Shown: positions 47,026-55,378 of the stretch, in pieces | Position numbering within the stretch: the first letter of the stretch is position 1 | How the letters are laid out: every line of letters starts with the position of its first letter | From: Paradesertivirga mongoliensis | Lineage (GTDB): Bacteria; Bacteroidota; Bacteroidia; Sphingobacteriales; Sphingobacteriaceae | Direction of reading: 5' to 3' | Assembly: GCF_024436395.1 (NCBI RefSeq) | Contig: NZ_JAFMZO010000001.1 | Location: forward strand, 1,186,181 to 1,250,180 | Length of the DNA stretch: 64,000 bases | Translations under genes and position numbers: made by a program | Notes under the pieces: generated by a model | The model's input: the letters and a program-made list of their open reading frames with translations, nothing else | Databases searched by the model: none | Told to the model about the DNA's origin: nothing

Positions 47026-48336
47026 ATGAAGCTTAATAAATTTATAAAACTCAGAGTATTTTTCATTGCAGCGTTCCTTTTTATGGCAGCTGTTACGGGA
47101 TCTGCTTTTGCACAGGGCGCATTAGAGGAAACTACTCCCGGCGATCAGGTGGCAACTGATACATCTCAACAAATAAATTCTTCAACAGGCTCTATTGGTG
47201 ATACTCCCGTAGAAATTATTGAATCTGCTGAAGACGATGAAAGCACTGTTGAAGCGGTTGTGGAAGTGAAAGACAACTCTGAATTATACAAATCAGTAAG
47301 TTATTACCTCCTTTTGTTTTTCTTGCTATGTGTATTTCTTGCCATTATTGGTAAAGTACTTAAGGTGTACGAACTTACCAGTGAGATACATGGAAAAACC
47401 AAGAAGCTGAACTGGGATAAGATCCAGGGTGTATTATTTGCCATAACTTTGGTTCTTGGACTTTACGGAACCTACTGGTCTTATAAAGTTTGGGGTAACA
47501 TGGCTTCCGGAGAATCTGCTTCAGAACATGGCTTAGTGCTTGATTCAATGATGATGACAACCATTATCATCACTACCATTGTCTTTGTAATAACCCAGAT
47601 CCTTTTATTTGGATTCGCATATAAGTATTCATCGAACGAAAAACGTAAGGCTTACTTTTATCCTCATAACAATACCATCGAACGGTTGTGGACGATCATC
47701 CCGGCTATAGCTCTTACAGTATTGGTATTATACGGGTTCTTTACCTGGCGGGCAATTACCAATCCTGCCGATGAAGAGATAAAACGCGCAGTGAATATCG
47801 AAATCACCGGCGAGCAGTTTAAGTGGAATGTTAGATATGCAGGTGAGAATAATCAATTTGGAGAAAGAAATTATAAGCTTACCAGTCCGACCAACGCGTT
47901 GGGAATAAATTTCAAAGATCCGAAAAGCTGGGACGACAAGCTGGGTGGCGAGATTGTGCTACCCGTAAACAAGCCGGTTCGTTTCACTATTCGTTCTAAA
48001 GATATTCTGCACAGCTTTTATCTTCCGGATTTCCGTGCTCAGATTAATGCTGTACCAGGAATGCCTACATACTTCCAGATGGTTCCGCGTCTGACTACCG
48101 AGCAGATGCGCGAGAAGACTAATAACGCAGCATTTAATTACACGCTGTTATGCGCAAAAATTTGCGGTGCAGGACATTATAACATGCAATATACAGTTAG
48201 AGTTGTGAGTGAGAAGGAATACGCAGAGTGGCTGGCTAAACAACCTCTTTTCTTTACTGATGATGTAAAGAAAGAATGGAAAATAGCCGGGAACAACGAA
48301 GCTGCAGAGAACAATAAATTAGCATTAAATAAATAA
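47026..48336 (+). CDS. coxB: Cytochrome c oxidase subunit II (CuA)
   Basis: Accepts electrons from cytochrome c and passes them to subunit I. The 436-residue protein has a signal peptide (ending GSAFAQG), an acidic Ser/Thr-rich stretch and two helices more than the classic pair (YYLLLFFLLCVFLAIIGKVL, IQGVLFAITLVLGLYGTYWS, TTIIITTIVFVITQILLFGF, IIPAIALTVLVLYGFF). The CuA motif CAKICGAGHYNM (about residue 375) is intact. No heme c domain is fused, so it is aa3-like. It follows actF by 36 bases. Confidence 0.96.
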   Translation: MKLNKFIKLRVFFIAAFLFMAAVTGSAFAQGALEETTPGDQVATDTSQQINSSTGSIGDTPVEIIESAEDDESTVEAVVEVKDNSELYKSVSYYLLLFFLLCVFLAIIGKVLKVYELTSEIHGKTKKLNWDKIQGVLFAITLVLGLYGTYWSYKVWGNMASGESASEHGLVLDSMMMTTIIITTIVFVITQILLFGFAYKYSSNEKRKAYFYPHNNTIERLWTIIPAIALTVLVLYGFFTWRAITNPADEEIKRAVNIEITGEQFKWNVRYAGENNQFGERNYKLTSPTNALGINFKDPKSWDDKLGGEIVLPVNKPVRFTIRSKDILHSFYLPDFRAQINAVPGMPTYFQMVPRLTTEQMREKTNNAAFNYTLLCAKICGAGHYNMQYTVRVVSEKEYAEWLAKQPLFFTDDVKKEWKIAGNNEAAENNKLALNK

Positions 48337-48352
48337 TTCGATAAAACGAGAT

Positions 48353-50245
48353 ATGGCAAGCACAGCGATTCAGCATACATTAGAGCATTCTGGACACAGC
48401 CACGATGATCATGGGCATCACCATGAGACTTTTCTGACTAAATATGTTTTTAGTCAGGACCATAAAATGATTGCAAAGCAATTCCTTATCACCGGTATTA
48501 TTATGGCGGTTATCGGGATGCTTCTTTCTATACTTTTCCGTATCCAGCTTGGCTGGCCTGATCAAAGCTTTCCTTTACTGGAAACATTTTTAGGCAAATG
48601 GGCAGAAGGCGGAAGGATAAAGCCTGATTTCTATCTCGCTTTAGTTACTATCCACGGTACCATCATGGTATTCTTCGTCTTGACGGCAGGATTGAGCGGT
48701 ACCTTTAGTAATCTATTGATCCCTTTACAACTAGGCGCCAGGGATATGGCGTCGCCTTTTGTAAACATGTTGTCTTTCTGGTTCTTCTTTACCGCCTGCG
48801 TTATCATGATGGCTTCTTTCTTTGTTGAGAGCGGACCTGCAAGTGCCGGATGGACTATTTATCCGCCTTTATCGGCCCTGCCGCAAGCCATTTCTGGTTC
48901 GGCAGCCGGTATGACCTTGTGGTTAATAAGTATGGTGTTTTTTATCGCTTCTTCTTTAATGGGAGCATTAAATTATATCAGTACTGTACTTAACATGCGT
49001 ACTAAAGGAATGGATATGTGGAAAATGCCTTTAACCATCTGGGCGTTTTTCCTTACCGCAATTTTGGGCGTTTTATCTTTCCCGGTACTTGTATCAGGGG
49101 TAGTGCTTTTGATATTTGACCGTAGCTTCGGTACAAGCTTTTACTTGTCTGAATTAGTAGTTCAGGGACAGGTACTTCCGCAACAAGGTGGTAGCCCGAT
49201 TTTGTTCCAGCACTTATTCTGGTTCCTGGGGCACCCCGAGGTGTATATTGTTATTATGCCGGCGATGGGTATCGCTTCTGAAGTAATGGCTACAAATTCT
49301 CGTAAGCCAATCTTCGGGTACCATGCAATGGTTTATTCATTAATTGGTATCAGTGTTCTTTCATTTATTGTATGGGGACACCACATGTTCGTTACCGGGA
49401 TGAACCCTTTCCTGGGCGGAGTATTTATGATCACTACGCTCATTATTGCGGTTCCATCGGCGGTGAAAACATTTAACTGGCTTGCAACTATCTGGCGCGG
49501 TAATATTCGTTTTACTCCGGCAATGTTGTTCGCAATAGGTTTGGTATCTTTCTTTATCTCTGGAGGATTGACTGGTATTTTCCTTGGAAACGCTGCTCTG
49601 GATATACCGCTGCACGATAGTTATTTTGTTGTGGCTCACTTCCACCTGGTAATGGGTTCGGCAGCTATTTGCGGGATGCTTTGCGGAGTATATCACTGGT
49701 TCCCGAAAATGTTTGGAAGGATGATGGACGAGAAACTGGGGTACCTGCATTTCTGGTTCACATTTATCGGTGCATACCTGGTTTTCTTCCCAATGCACTT
49801 TATGGGATTAGATGGTGTTCCTCGTCGTTACTATGCGTTCACCGAGTTCGAGTTCATGAAGGAATGGTTAACTGTTAACACGTTTGTGTCATGGGCGGCA
49901 ATTATAGCGGCAATTGGTCAGATAGCTTTCCTTTGGAACTTCTTCCATTCAATTTTCTATGGAAAGAAAGCGGTTCAAAACCCATGGGAATCAAGTACCT
50001 TGGAATGGACAACCCCAGTAGAGCATCTTCATGGTAACTGGCCTGGCGAAATTCCAACTGTTTATCGTTGGCCATATGACTATAGCAAGCCTGGTCATAC
50101 TACAGATTTTATTCCGCAGACTACGCCTTTCTCTCAAACTATGAGCTCTAATTTGCCTCACGATTTCGAAGGGAATCCTGAAGCTGAAAGAATTCAGATA
50201 GAATGGCAAAAGAAGCAACAGGCAGAAGCTGAACAAGGAGTTTAA
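48353..50245 (+). CDS. ctaD: Cytochrome c oxidase subunit I
   Basis: Catalytic subunit with heme a, heme a3 and CuB; reduces oxygen to water and pumps protons. It has 630 residues and about 12-13 helices. The N-terminal 30 residues are His-rich (GHSHDDHGHHH), possibly metal-binding. The cross-linked HPEVY motif (about 293-297) and WGHHMFVTG give an A-type oxidase, with VAHFHLVMGSA for the heme ligands. It lies 16 bases after coxB. A strong hairpin terminator follows its stop. Confidence 0.97.
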   Translation: MASTAIQHTLEHSGHSHDDHGHHHETFLTKYVFSQDHKMIAKQFLITGIIMAVIGMLLSILFRIQLGWPDQSFPLLETFLGKWAEGGRIKPDFYLALVTIHGTIMVFFVLTAGLSGTFSNLLIPLQLGARDMASPFVNMLSFWFFFTACVIMMASFFVESGPASAGWTIYPPLSALPQAISGSAAGMTLWLISMVFFIASSLMGALNYISTVLNMRTKGMDMWKMPLTIWAFFLTAILGVLSFPVLVSGVVLLIFDRSFGTSFYLSELVVQGQVLPQQGGSPILFQHLFWFLGHPEVYIVIMPAMGIASEVMATNSRKPIFGYHAMVYSLIGISVLSFIVWGHHMFVTGMNPFLGGVFMITTLIIAVPSAVKTFNWLATIWRGNIRFTPAMLFAIGLVSFFISGGLTGIFLGNAALDIPLHDSYFVVAHFHLVMGSAAICGMLCGVYHWFPKMFGRMMDEKLGYLHFWFTFIGAYLVFFPMHFMGLDGVPRRYYAFTEFEFMKEWLTVNTFVSWAAIIAAIGQIAFLWNFFHSIFYGKKAVQNPWESSTLEWTTPVEHLHGNWPGEIPTVYRWPYDYSKPGHTTDFIPQTTPFSQTMSSNLPHDFEGNPEAERIQIEWQKKQQAEAEQGV

Positions 50246-50262
50246 TTTAAAACTTAAATAGG

Positions 50263-50313
50263 GTTTGGGGTATCTGCTGTAAGTGTTCACTTACTGGATA
50301 CCCCAAACTTTTT
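50263..50313 (+). terminator. Large hairpin terminator/attenuator between ctaD and ctaA
   Basis: Outer stem of 12 perfect bases GTTTGGGGTATC (50263-50274) / GATACCCCAAAC (50297-50308). Inside it is a 7-base stem GTAAGTG (50279-50285) / CACTTAC (50288-50294). A run of five T follows directly (50309-50313). The ctaA start at ATG 50322 is 8 bases after the T-run. So most transcripts should end after the oxidase subunit I gene, with partial read-through to the assembly genes. Confidence 0.85.
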
Positions 50314-50321
50314 ATAAAACC

Positions 50322-51392
50322 ATGTATCCCTCTAGCGAAAGAAGATTTCTGGCGATCAACCAGCTTAGCATAATATCTCTTTTTGTGCTGATTTTAGCCG
50401 GAGGGGTGGTGCGAAGTACTGGTTCTGGAATGGGCTGCCCGGATTGGCCGAAGTGTTTTGACAGAATTGTTCCGCCTACAAAATCATCGCAGCTTCCGCC
50501 AAACTACCAGGATAAGTTTGTTCAGAAGCGACTTGAGAAGAATAACCGATTTGCTAAGAGTCTTGAAATGCTTGGATTTGGTGAGATGGCCGCAGAGATC
50601 CGAAACGATAAAAGCATTCTTGAACCGGAAGTATTTAATGCGGGGAAAACCTGGACAGAATACGTAAACCGCTTAATAGGTGCCATTACAGGACTTTTGT
50701 TATTGGGATGTGCTGTATTTTCTATCACATATCTTAAATCGCGGAAAAGAATAGTGGTGTTAAGTGTGTTCAACCTTCTGCTGGTTATATTTCAGGCCTG
50801 GTTAGGCTCCATCGTGGTTTCCACTAATTTGCTGGCGTGGATTGTAACGGTTCATATGCTTGTTGCTTTGGCGATTCTTGCAATCAGCATTTATACGTTT
50901 TTCCAGGCCCGGGTTTTAAGAGAGCGAAGCTTTCTGGCCAACCAGGAGCCAGGAGCAATCAAAATTGTCGCCATAATCGCTTTATGGCTTACAGTGTTTC
51001 AAATAGCTTTGGGAACAGACGTTCGCGAGCAAATTGATGCGATTGCCGCATCGTTAAATAATTTAAACAGGGCCGAATGGGTACAGCGAGTCGGCTTTGA
51101 GTTTGACCTTCATCGCGATCTTGCAATTTTGGTTTTCGTGTTCAACTTTGTGCTGCTTGTTTTGATCCGGAGGAAATATATGGGAAGTACTTACCATTTC
51201 CGGTACATGACATATATTATTCTGTTAATAGCAGTGCAAATTGTAACGGGTACCACGTTATCGCGATTTGCGTTACCGCCAGTGGCTCAGGCGGCCCATT
51301 TACTTCTGGCCTGCCTGTTGTTTGGAGCGCAGTATTACCTGCTTTTGTTATTGAAGCAGAACAGATTATATAAATCGAGAATTATAAGATAA
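50322..51392 (+). CDS. ctaA: Heme A synthase
   Basis: Inner-membrane enzyme that turns heme O into heme A. The frame starts at a GTG (50283) inside the terminator hairpin, but ATG 50322 fits the family opening (SERRFLAINQLSIISL) and is chosen, 356 residues. About eight helices; conserved GGVVRSTGSGMGCPDWPKCF with the Cys pair near helix 1-2, and FDLHRDLAIL and PPVAQAAHLLLA with axial His residues. It has no visible Shine-Dalgarno. Next gene ctaB begins directly at its stop. Confidence 0.95.
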   Translation: MYPSSERRFLAINQLSIISLFVLILAGGVVRSTGSGMGCPDWPKCFDRIVPPTKSSQLPPNYQDKFVQKRLEKNNRFAKSLEMLGFGEMAAEIRNDKSILEPEVFNAGKTWTEYVNRLIGAITGLLLLGCAVFSITYLKSRKRIVVLSVFNLLLVIFQAWLGSIVVSTNLLAWIVTVHMLVALAILAISIYTFFQARVLRERSFLANQEPGAIKIVAIIALWLTVFQIALGTDVREQIDAIAASLNNLNRAEWVQRVGFEFDLHRDLAILVFVFNFVLLVLIRRKYMGSTYHFRYMTYIILLIAVQIVTGTTLSRFALPPVAQAAHLLLACLLFGAQYYLLLLLKQNRLYKSRIIR

Positions 51393-52265
51393 GTGGCAGA
51401 AGGAAGCTTTATTTCAGACTTTAAGAAACTCATTAAGCTTAGGCTTACTTTCCTGGTTGTGTTCTCTGCATCGGTTTCTTTTTTAATCGGATGTAAGGAG
51501 CAAGACAATTATAATTGGTTTAACTGGCTGATATTAACCATCGGCGGCTTTTTAGTGACCGGTGCAGCAAATGGGTTTAACGAAATTATCGAAAAAGATC
51601 TCGATAAATTGATGACACGAACCAGCGACAGGCCTATACCGGCTGGAAGAATGACTACCGGACAAGCTTTGGTATTAAGTCTTTTTATGGGCATAGCGGG
51701 GACGTTGATTTTGGTTAGGCTAAACTTTTTGACGGGTGTATTATCGGTTTTTTCCATTTTGCTTTATGCCTTTTTGTATACACCTTCTAAAAGGAAATCG
51801 CCCATAGCAGTATTTATTGGAGCCTTCCCGGGGGCATTACCGCCGCTTATCGGATACTTTGCCGCTTTTGATAATCCTCAGATTTCCTGGATCCCAATCA
51901 TCTTATTCTTAATACAGTTTGTCTGGCAGTTTCCGCATTTCTGGGCTATTGCCTGGGTATTGGATGATGATTATAAACGGGCAGGCTTCAGATTGTTACC
52001 AACAACCCAGCGGGATAAGATAAGTGCGGCAATGACCTTTTTCTCGACACTGGTGCTGATTCCCGTGAGCCTTCTGCCCACCATCATGGGTTTCGGCGGT
52101 TATGTCATCGGCGCTGTATCACTAGTCGCAGGACTAATATTCAGCTGGTTTGCCTTTAACCTGTATCGGAAGCTTGATATTGCCTCGGCCCAGAAAGTTA
52201 TGTTTGGCTCTTTTTTCTACCTTCCTCTAGTTCAGTTAGTATTGTTATTTGATTTTATTCCATAA
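51393..52265 (+). CDS. ctaB: Protoheme IX farnesyltransferase (heme O synthase)
   Basis: Inner-membrane prenyltransferase of 290 residues that makes heme O from heme B, the step before ctaA. GTG start with no gap after ctaA. Nine helices or so; the two aspartate-rich sites are NGFNEIIEKDLDKLMTRTSDRP and WVLDDDYKRAGFRLLP (with the metal-binding Asp residues). Order ctaA-ctaB in the oxidase operon fits assembly of the aa3 cofactors. No reading problem seen. Confidence 0.95.
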   Translation: MAEGSFISDFKKLIKLRLTFLVVFSASVSFLIGCKEQDNYNWFNWLILTIGGFLVTGAANGFNEIIEKDLDKLMTRTSDRPIPAGRMTTGQALVLSLFMGIAGTLILVRLNFLTGVLSVFSILLYAFLYTPSKRKSPIAVFIGAFPGALPPLIGYFAAFDNPQISWIPIILFLIQFVWQFPHFWAIAWVLDDDYKRAGFRLLPTTQRDKISAAMTFFSTLVLIPVSLLPTIMGFGGYVIGAVSLVAGLIFSWFAFNLYRKLDIASAQKVMFGSFFYLPLVQLVLLFDFIP

Positions 52266-52267
52266 TT

Positions 52268-52864
52268 ATGACGACTTATAGTATGGCACAGAAACCTTTT
52301 GAAAACGACAGGGAGAACCTGAAAGCTAAGAAATTTATGATGTGGCTCTTTCTGGTTTCATCATTTATCTACTTTGCCGGCTTGACCAGCGGGTTTATAG
52401 TATATACCGCTGAAGATCCATCTCGCGGGATAAATACTATTCTTCCTGATGTATTTAAATACAGTACCGGAGTGATAATTTTAAGCAGCCTCACCATGCA
52501 TCTTGCATACCTGGCAGGTAAGAAATTACAGTTCAGGATGCAGAATCTATATTTGTTGATAACAGCCGTTCTTGGGCTTTTCTTTTTCGTTTTCCAGTTC
52601 CAGGGCTGGGGCCTTCTTTTTAACCGTGGAGTAGTGTTTTCGGGAAACCCAAATGCGTCACAATCTTTCATTTATGTGTTCATTGCCTCGCACTTATTGC
52701 ATATCGCGGTAGGTATGATTTTGCTTTTGAGAGCCGTACGTCTTAAATTCTCCAGGATCGATCCCGTAAGGAATACTTTCAGATTAGAGATCACATCTAT
52801 ATTTTGGCATTTTATAGATATACTATGGATTTATTTATATGTTTTCTTACTTTTGAACCAATAA
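52268..52864 (+). CDS. Cytochrome c oxidase subunit III-like protein, five helices
   Basis: Membrane protein of 198 residues. Five helices are seen (MMWLFLVSSFIYFAGLTSGF, STGVIILSSLTMHLAYL, LYLLITAVLGLFFFVFQF, FIYVFIASHLLHIAVGMILL, IFWHFIDILWIYLYVFLLLN). The last is a common end of subunit III. It lacks the first two helices of full-length subunit III (7), as in bacterial short forms. It starts 2 bases after ctaB. A second subunit III gene follows after a structured 99-base gap. Confidence 0.87.
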   Translation: MTTYSMAQKPFENDRENLKAKKFMMWLFLVSSFIYFAGLTSGFIVYTAEDPSRGINTILPDVFKYSTGVIILSSLTMHLAYLAGKKLQFRMQNLYLLITAVLGLFFFVFQFQGWGLLFNRGVVFSGNPNASQSFIYVFIASHLLHIAVGMILLLRAVRLKFSRIDPVRNTFRLEITSIFWHFIDILWIYLYVFLLLNQ

Positions 52865-52865
52865 A

Positions 52866-52927
52866 AACGTCCCGAATATTGTCCACAAACAACACGCACA
52901 AATCGGGATGTTCTTTGTGGCCTTTTT
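52866..52927 (+). promoter_or_regulatory. Interleaved hairpins ending in a T-run between two subunit III genes (possible attenuator)
   Basis: Stem A is AACGTCCCGA (52866-52875) / TCGGGATGTT (52903-52912), with one G-T wobble. Stem B is CCACAAA (52883-52889) / TTTGTGG (52914-52920), followed by CC and five T (52923-52927). The order A1-B1-A2-B2 means the two cannot both form as simple hairpins; either one excludes the other or they form a pseudoknot. Stem B with the T-run looks like a terminator and stem A its competitor. Confidence 0.5.
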
Positions 52928-52963
52928 AAAAAACAAACAAAGACTTTCACAAAAAATAACAGA

Positions 52964-53665
52964 ATGAGTACTACTATCTCACAATTAGACGAAGTTAAAA
53001 CGGGTGCCTGGGATGGCGGAAAATCACCGGTAAATGCCGAGTATGGCAAGCTGATGATGTGGTTCTTCCTGCTTTCTGACGCATTTACATTTTCTGCTTT
53101 TTTAGTTTACTACGGTGCGCAGCGTTTCAGCAAACTTACATGGCCTGATCCCGATATCGTTTTCCAATCAATTCCCGGCATAGCTGACCACGGTTACCCA
53201 CTTGTTTTCGTGGGAATAATGACCTTTATCCTGATCATGAGCTCTGTTACCATGGTACTTGCGGTAGAAGCTGGTCATCGTAATTCAAAAAAGGAAGTAG
53301 TTACCTGGATGATATGGACCATTATTGGCGGCGCCACTTTTTTAGGTTGCCAGGCTCTTGAGTGGACTCACTTACACCATGAAGGTTTTTGGTGGGGATC
53401 AATTCCCGATGCGGCAACGGTTAAAAGTTTGGGTGCTGATAACGTAAGTGCTACTCAGTTTGCGAATCTGTTCTTCACTATCACCGGCTTCCACGGCTTC
53501 CACGTTTTTAGTGGAGTTGTCATCAATATCATCATCACTTTGATGGTTATCAACAACGTGTTTCAAAAGCGCGGCACTTATCTTATGGTTGAAAAAGTCG
53601 GCTTGTACTGGCACTTTGTAGACCTTGTTTGGGTGTTTGTATTTACCTTCTTTTATCTAGTTTAA
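52964..53665 (+). CDS. Cytochrome c oxidase subunit III-like protein, second copy
   Basis: Membrane protein of 233 residues, the second subunit III-like gene. Helices: MMWFFLLSDAFTFSAFLVYY, FVGIMTFILIMSSVTMVLAV, VVTWMIWTIIGGATFLGCQA, FFTITGFHGFHVFSGVVINI and the terminal FVDLVWVFVFTFFYLV. The conserved EWTHLHHEGF and HFVDLVW regions are present. It may belong with the 52268 gene as two subunits of one oxidase. Starts with a 99-base gap holding the interleaved hairpins. Confidence 0.9.
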   Translation: MSTTISQLDEVKTGAWDGGKSPVNAEYGKLMMWFFLLSDAFTFSAFLVYYGAQRFSKLTWPDPDIVFQSIPGIADHGYPLVFVGIMTFILIMSSVTMVLAVEAGHRNSKKEVVTWMIWTIIGGATFLGCQALEWTHLHHEGFWWGSIPDAATVKSLGADNVSATQFANLFFTITGFHGFHVFSGVVINIIITLMVINNVFQKRGTYLMVEKVGLYWHFVDLVWVFVFTFFYLV

Positions 53666-53684
53666 TTTTTAATATCATAACAAT

Positions 53685-54038
53685 ATGGCTTCAGAGCATA
53701 CACATACCACAGAAGGACACGAGCACGGCGAGCATGCGGGCATGACCAAAAAGAAAATCTGGACAGTGTTTTTTTACCTGCTAGGTATAACCGCGGTAGA
53801 GTTCATTATAGCATTAGTGCTAATTCCTAAAGGCATTATGAGCCAGGGTGTCGGTAACTTCATCTATATCGCCCTTACCCTGCTTAAAGCATTTTACATT
53901 GTTGCTTATTTCATGCACCTTAAGTTCGAAAAGTACGGCCTCATAACCTCTATAGTACTTTCACTTATATTCATTGTATACCTCATTGTACTTATGTTAA
54001 ATGAAGGAACATACCTGAACCTGATGATGAATGAATAA
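53685..54038 (+). CDS. Cytochrome c oxidase subunit IV-type small membrane protein
   Basis: Small protein of 117 residues with His-rich N-terminus (SEHTHTTEGHEHGEH) and three helices (KIWTVFFYLLGITAVEFIIALVL; FIYIALTLLKAFYIVAYFMHL; ITSIVLSLIFIVYLIVLML). This is the prokaryotic subunit IV (COX4-like) form. The His-rich end may bind copper, but that is inference. It overlaps the SCO gene by 8 bases. Confidence 0.85.
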   Translation: MASEHTHTTEGHEHGEHAGMTKKKIWTVFFYLLGITAVEFIIALVLIPKGIMSQGVGNFIYIALTLLKAFYIVAYFMHLKFEKYGLITSIVLSLIFIVYLIVLMLNEGTYLNLMMNE

Positions 54039-54744
54039 TAAATCTTCATTCAAAAAGATTTTGATCCTGGTGAGCGTATTGGCCTTACCAGGATTTTTAT
54101 ATTATTTACTACAGGAAAAAGGCAAGAACAGATATAAAGCGCTCGATATTTTTGGCCCCAAACAAGTTGCAGGCACCTTTCATACCAGGCGAGGGGTAAA
54201 GATCCCCGATACCATTTATCACCGCATTCGTGATTTTAAGTTGCTAAGTAATACCGGAGATAGTGTTGGTATTCCAACCGACAGTAACAAAATAGCTCTG
54301 GTAAATTTCTTTTTCACCCGGTGTAAAACTGTTTGCCCCGATATGAATGCAAAAATGGCCGCGATCGTATCTAAGTATCAAAATAATAAGCGTCTGCAGT
54401 TCTATTCTATTTCTGTTGATCCCGGGTTTGATACTCAGGAAGTTTTGAATAAGTACGCGCAAACATTTAATGTAAAAAACAAAAAGTGGAGCTTCCTTAC
54501 GGGAGATAAAGACTTTATTCTTGAGCTTGCCAGAAAGGATTTTCTTGTAGATGCTCTACCCTCGCGGGTGGGTACGCATGAAATTATTCATAGCCCGATG
54601 CTGATTCTTGTAGACCCCGATAAAAAGATCCGGGGGTACTATGATTCTACACACAAAGAGCAGATGGCCAAACTGGAAGACGAGGTAACAGTACTTATAG
54701 CACAGCAACTGTTAAAGGAGACTTCTTTAAAACCACGTAGATAA
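54031..54744 (+). CDS. SCO1/SenC copper chaperone for oxidase assembly
   Basis: Membrane-anchored thioredoxin-fold protein of 237 residues that delivers copper to the CuA site of subunit II. One N-terminal helix (ILILVSVLALPGFLYYLLQ). The copper motif FTRCKTVCPDMN (Cys-x3-Cys) and His in GTHEIIHSPM are present, so all three metal ligands are kept. It overlaps the upstream subunit IV gene by 8 bases and shares one base with the next gene. Confidence 0.93.
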   Translation: MNNKSSFKKILILVSVLALPGFLYYLLQEKGKNRYKALDIFGPKQVAGTFHTRRGVKIPDTIYHRIRDFKLLSNTGDSVGIPTDSNKIALVNFFFTRCKTVCPDMNAKMAAIVSKYQNNKRLQFYSISVDPGFDTQEVLNKYAQTFNVKNKKWSFLTGDKDFILELARKDFLVDALPSRVGTHEIIHSPMLILVDPDKKIRGYYDSTHKEQMAKLEDEVTVLIAQQLLKETSLKPRR

Positions 54745-55283
54745 TGAATGATAAACTTGCTTTCCGGTTAGTTACTGCTGTTTCTATAGTTGTATTTCTT
54801 GTGATTGTGATTTTGCAAAGCCGTATAATAACTGTTTTTCCTGTGGGTTCAGAAATTCCTTCTTGGGTGTTTTTTCTGCCTAAGCTAAACGCGATGATAA
54901 ATGGAACATGCAGCGTGCTGTTATTGATCTCATTATACCAAATAAAACGCAGGAATATCCAGGCTCACAAGATTTTAAATATTACCACTTTTATCCTTTC
55001 ATCGCTGTTTTTGGTGTCGTATATCATTTTTCATGCAACGGGTATTCGCACAAGTTACGGCGGAGAAGGAGCCATTAAAGCTTTTTATTACTTTATTTTG
55101 ATCACGCACATCATTCTTGCCGCAGTTGTACTTCCTTTAGTTCTCTTAAGCTTTTACAGCGGTTTGCGAATGAATGTAGCGCGACATAGGAAATTAGTTC
55201 GCTGGAGTTACCCAATATGGCTATATGTAACGATTACAGGAGTAATTGTTTACATAATGATTTCCCCTTATTATGCGCTGTGA
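54744..55283 (+). CDS. DUF420 membrane protein (oxidase-associated, CtaM-like)
   Basis: Inner-membrane protein of 179 residues with five helices (LVTAVSIVVFLVIVILQSRI, LNAMINGTCSVLLLISLYQI, ILNITTFILSSLFLVSYIIF, ITHIILAAVVLPLVLLSFYS, YPIWLYVTITGVIVYIMISP). It keeps several His residues around helices 2-4 (AHKILN, FHATGIRT, ITHIIL, RHRKLVRW) that could bind heme or metal. DUF420 proteins (CtaM in Bacillus/Staphylococcus) are needed for some oxidase assembly. The position after SCO supports an assembly role. Confidence 0.88.
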   Translation: MNDKLAFRLVTAVSIVVFLVIVILQSRIITVFPVGSEIPSWVFFLPKLNAMINGTCSVLLLISLYQIKRRNIQAHKILNITTFILSSLFLVSYIIFHATGIRTSYGGEGAIKAFYYFILITHIILAAVVLPLVLLSFYSGLRMNVARHRKLVRWSYPIWLYVTITGVIVYIMISPYYAL

Positions 55284-55366
55284 TGCTTTAATGGAATTTG
55301 AACAATAATGATAAGCTGCGTATGTCTGGCCGCACATTTGCACATCATTAATTTGCATATTTACCT

Positions 55367-55374
55367 TATCTTTG
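55367..55374 (+). promoter_or_regulatory. -7 promoter element 4 bases before the CSMC gene
   Basis: TATCTTTG fits TAnnTTTG, then CACA and ATG 55379. TTTG at 55337-55340 is a possible -33 box but the spacing is 26 bases, too long. This predicts a separate near-leaderless transcript for the small CxxC gene at the end of the oxidase cluster. Confidence 0.5.
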
Positions 55375-55378
55375 CACA

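Noticed and set aside
49361..49798. Long antisense open frame opposite the oxidase subunit I gene
   Set aside because: It mirrors a strongly coding sense frame, is rich in Cys/His/Arg as such shadows are, and has no family pattern.
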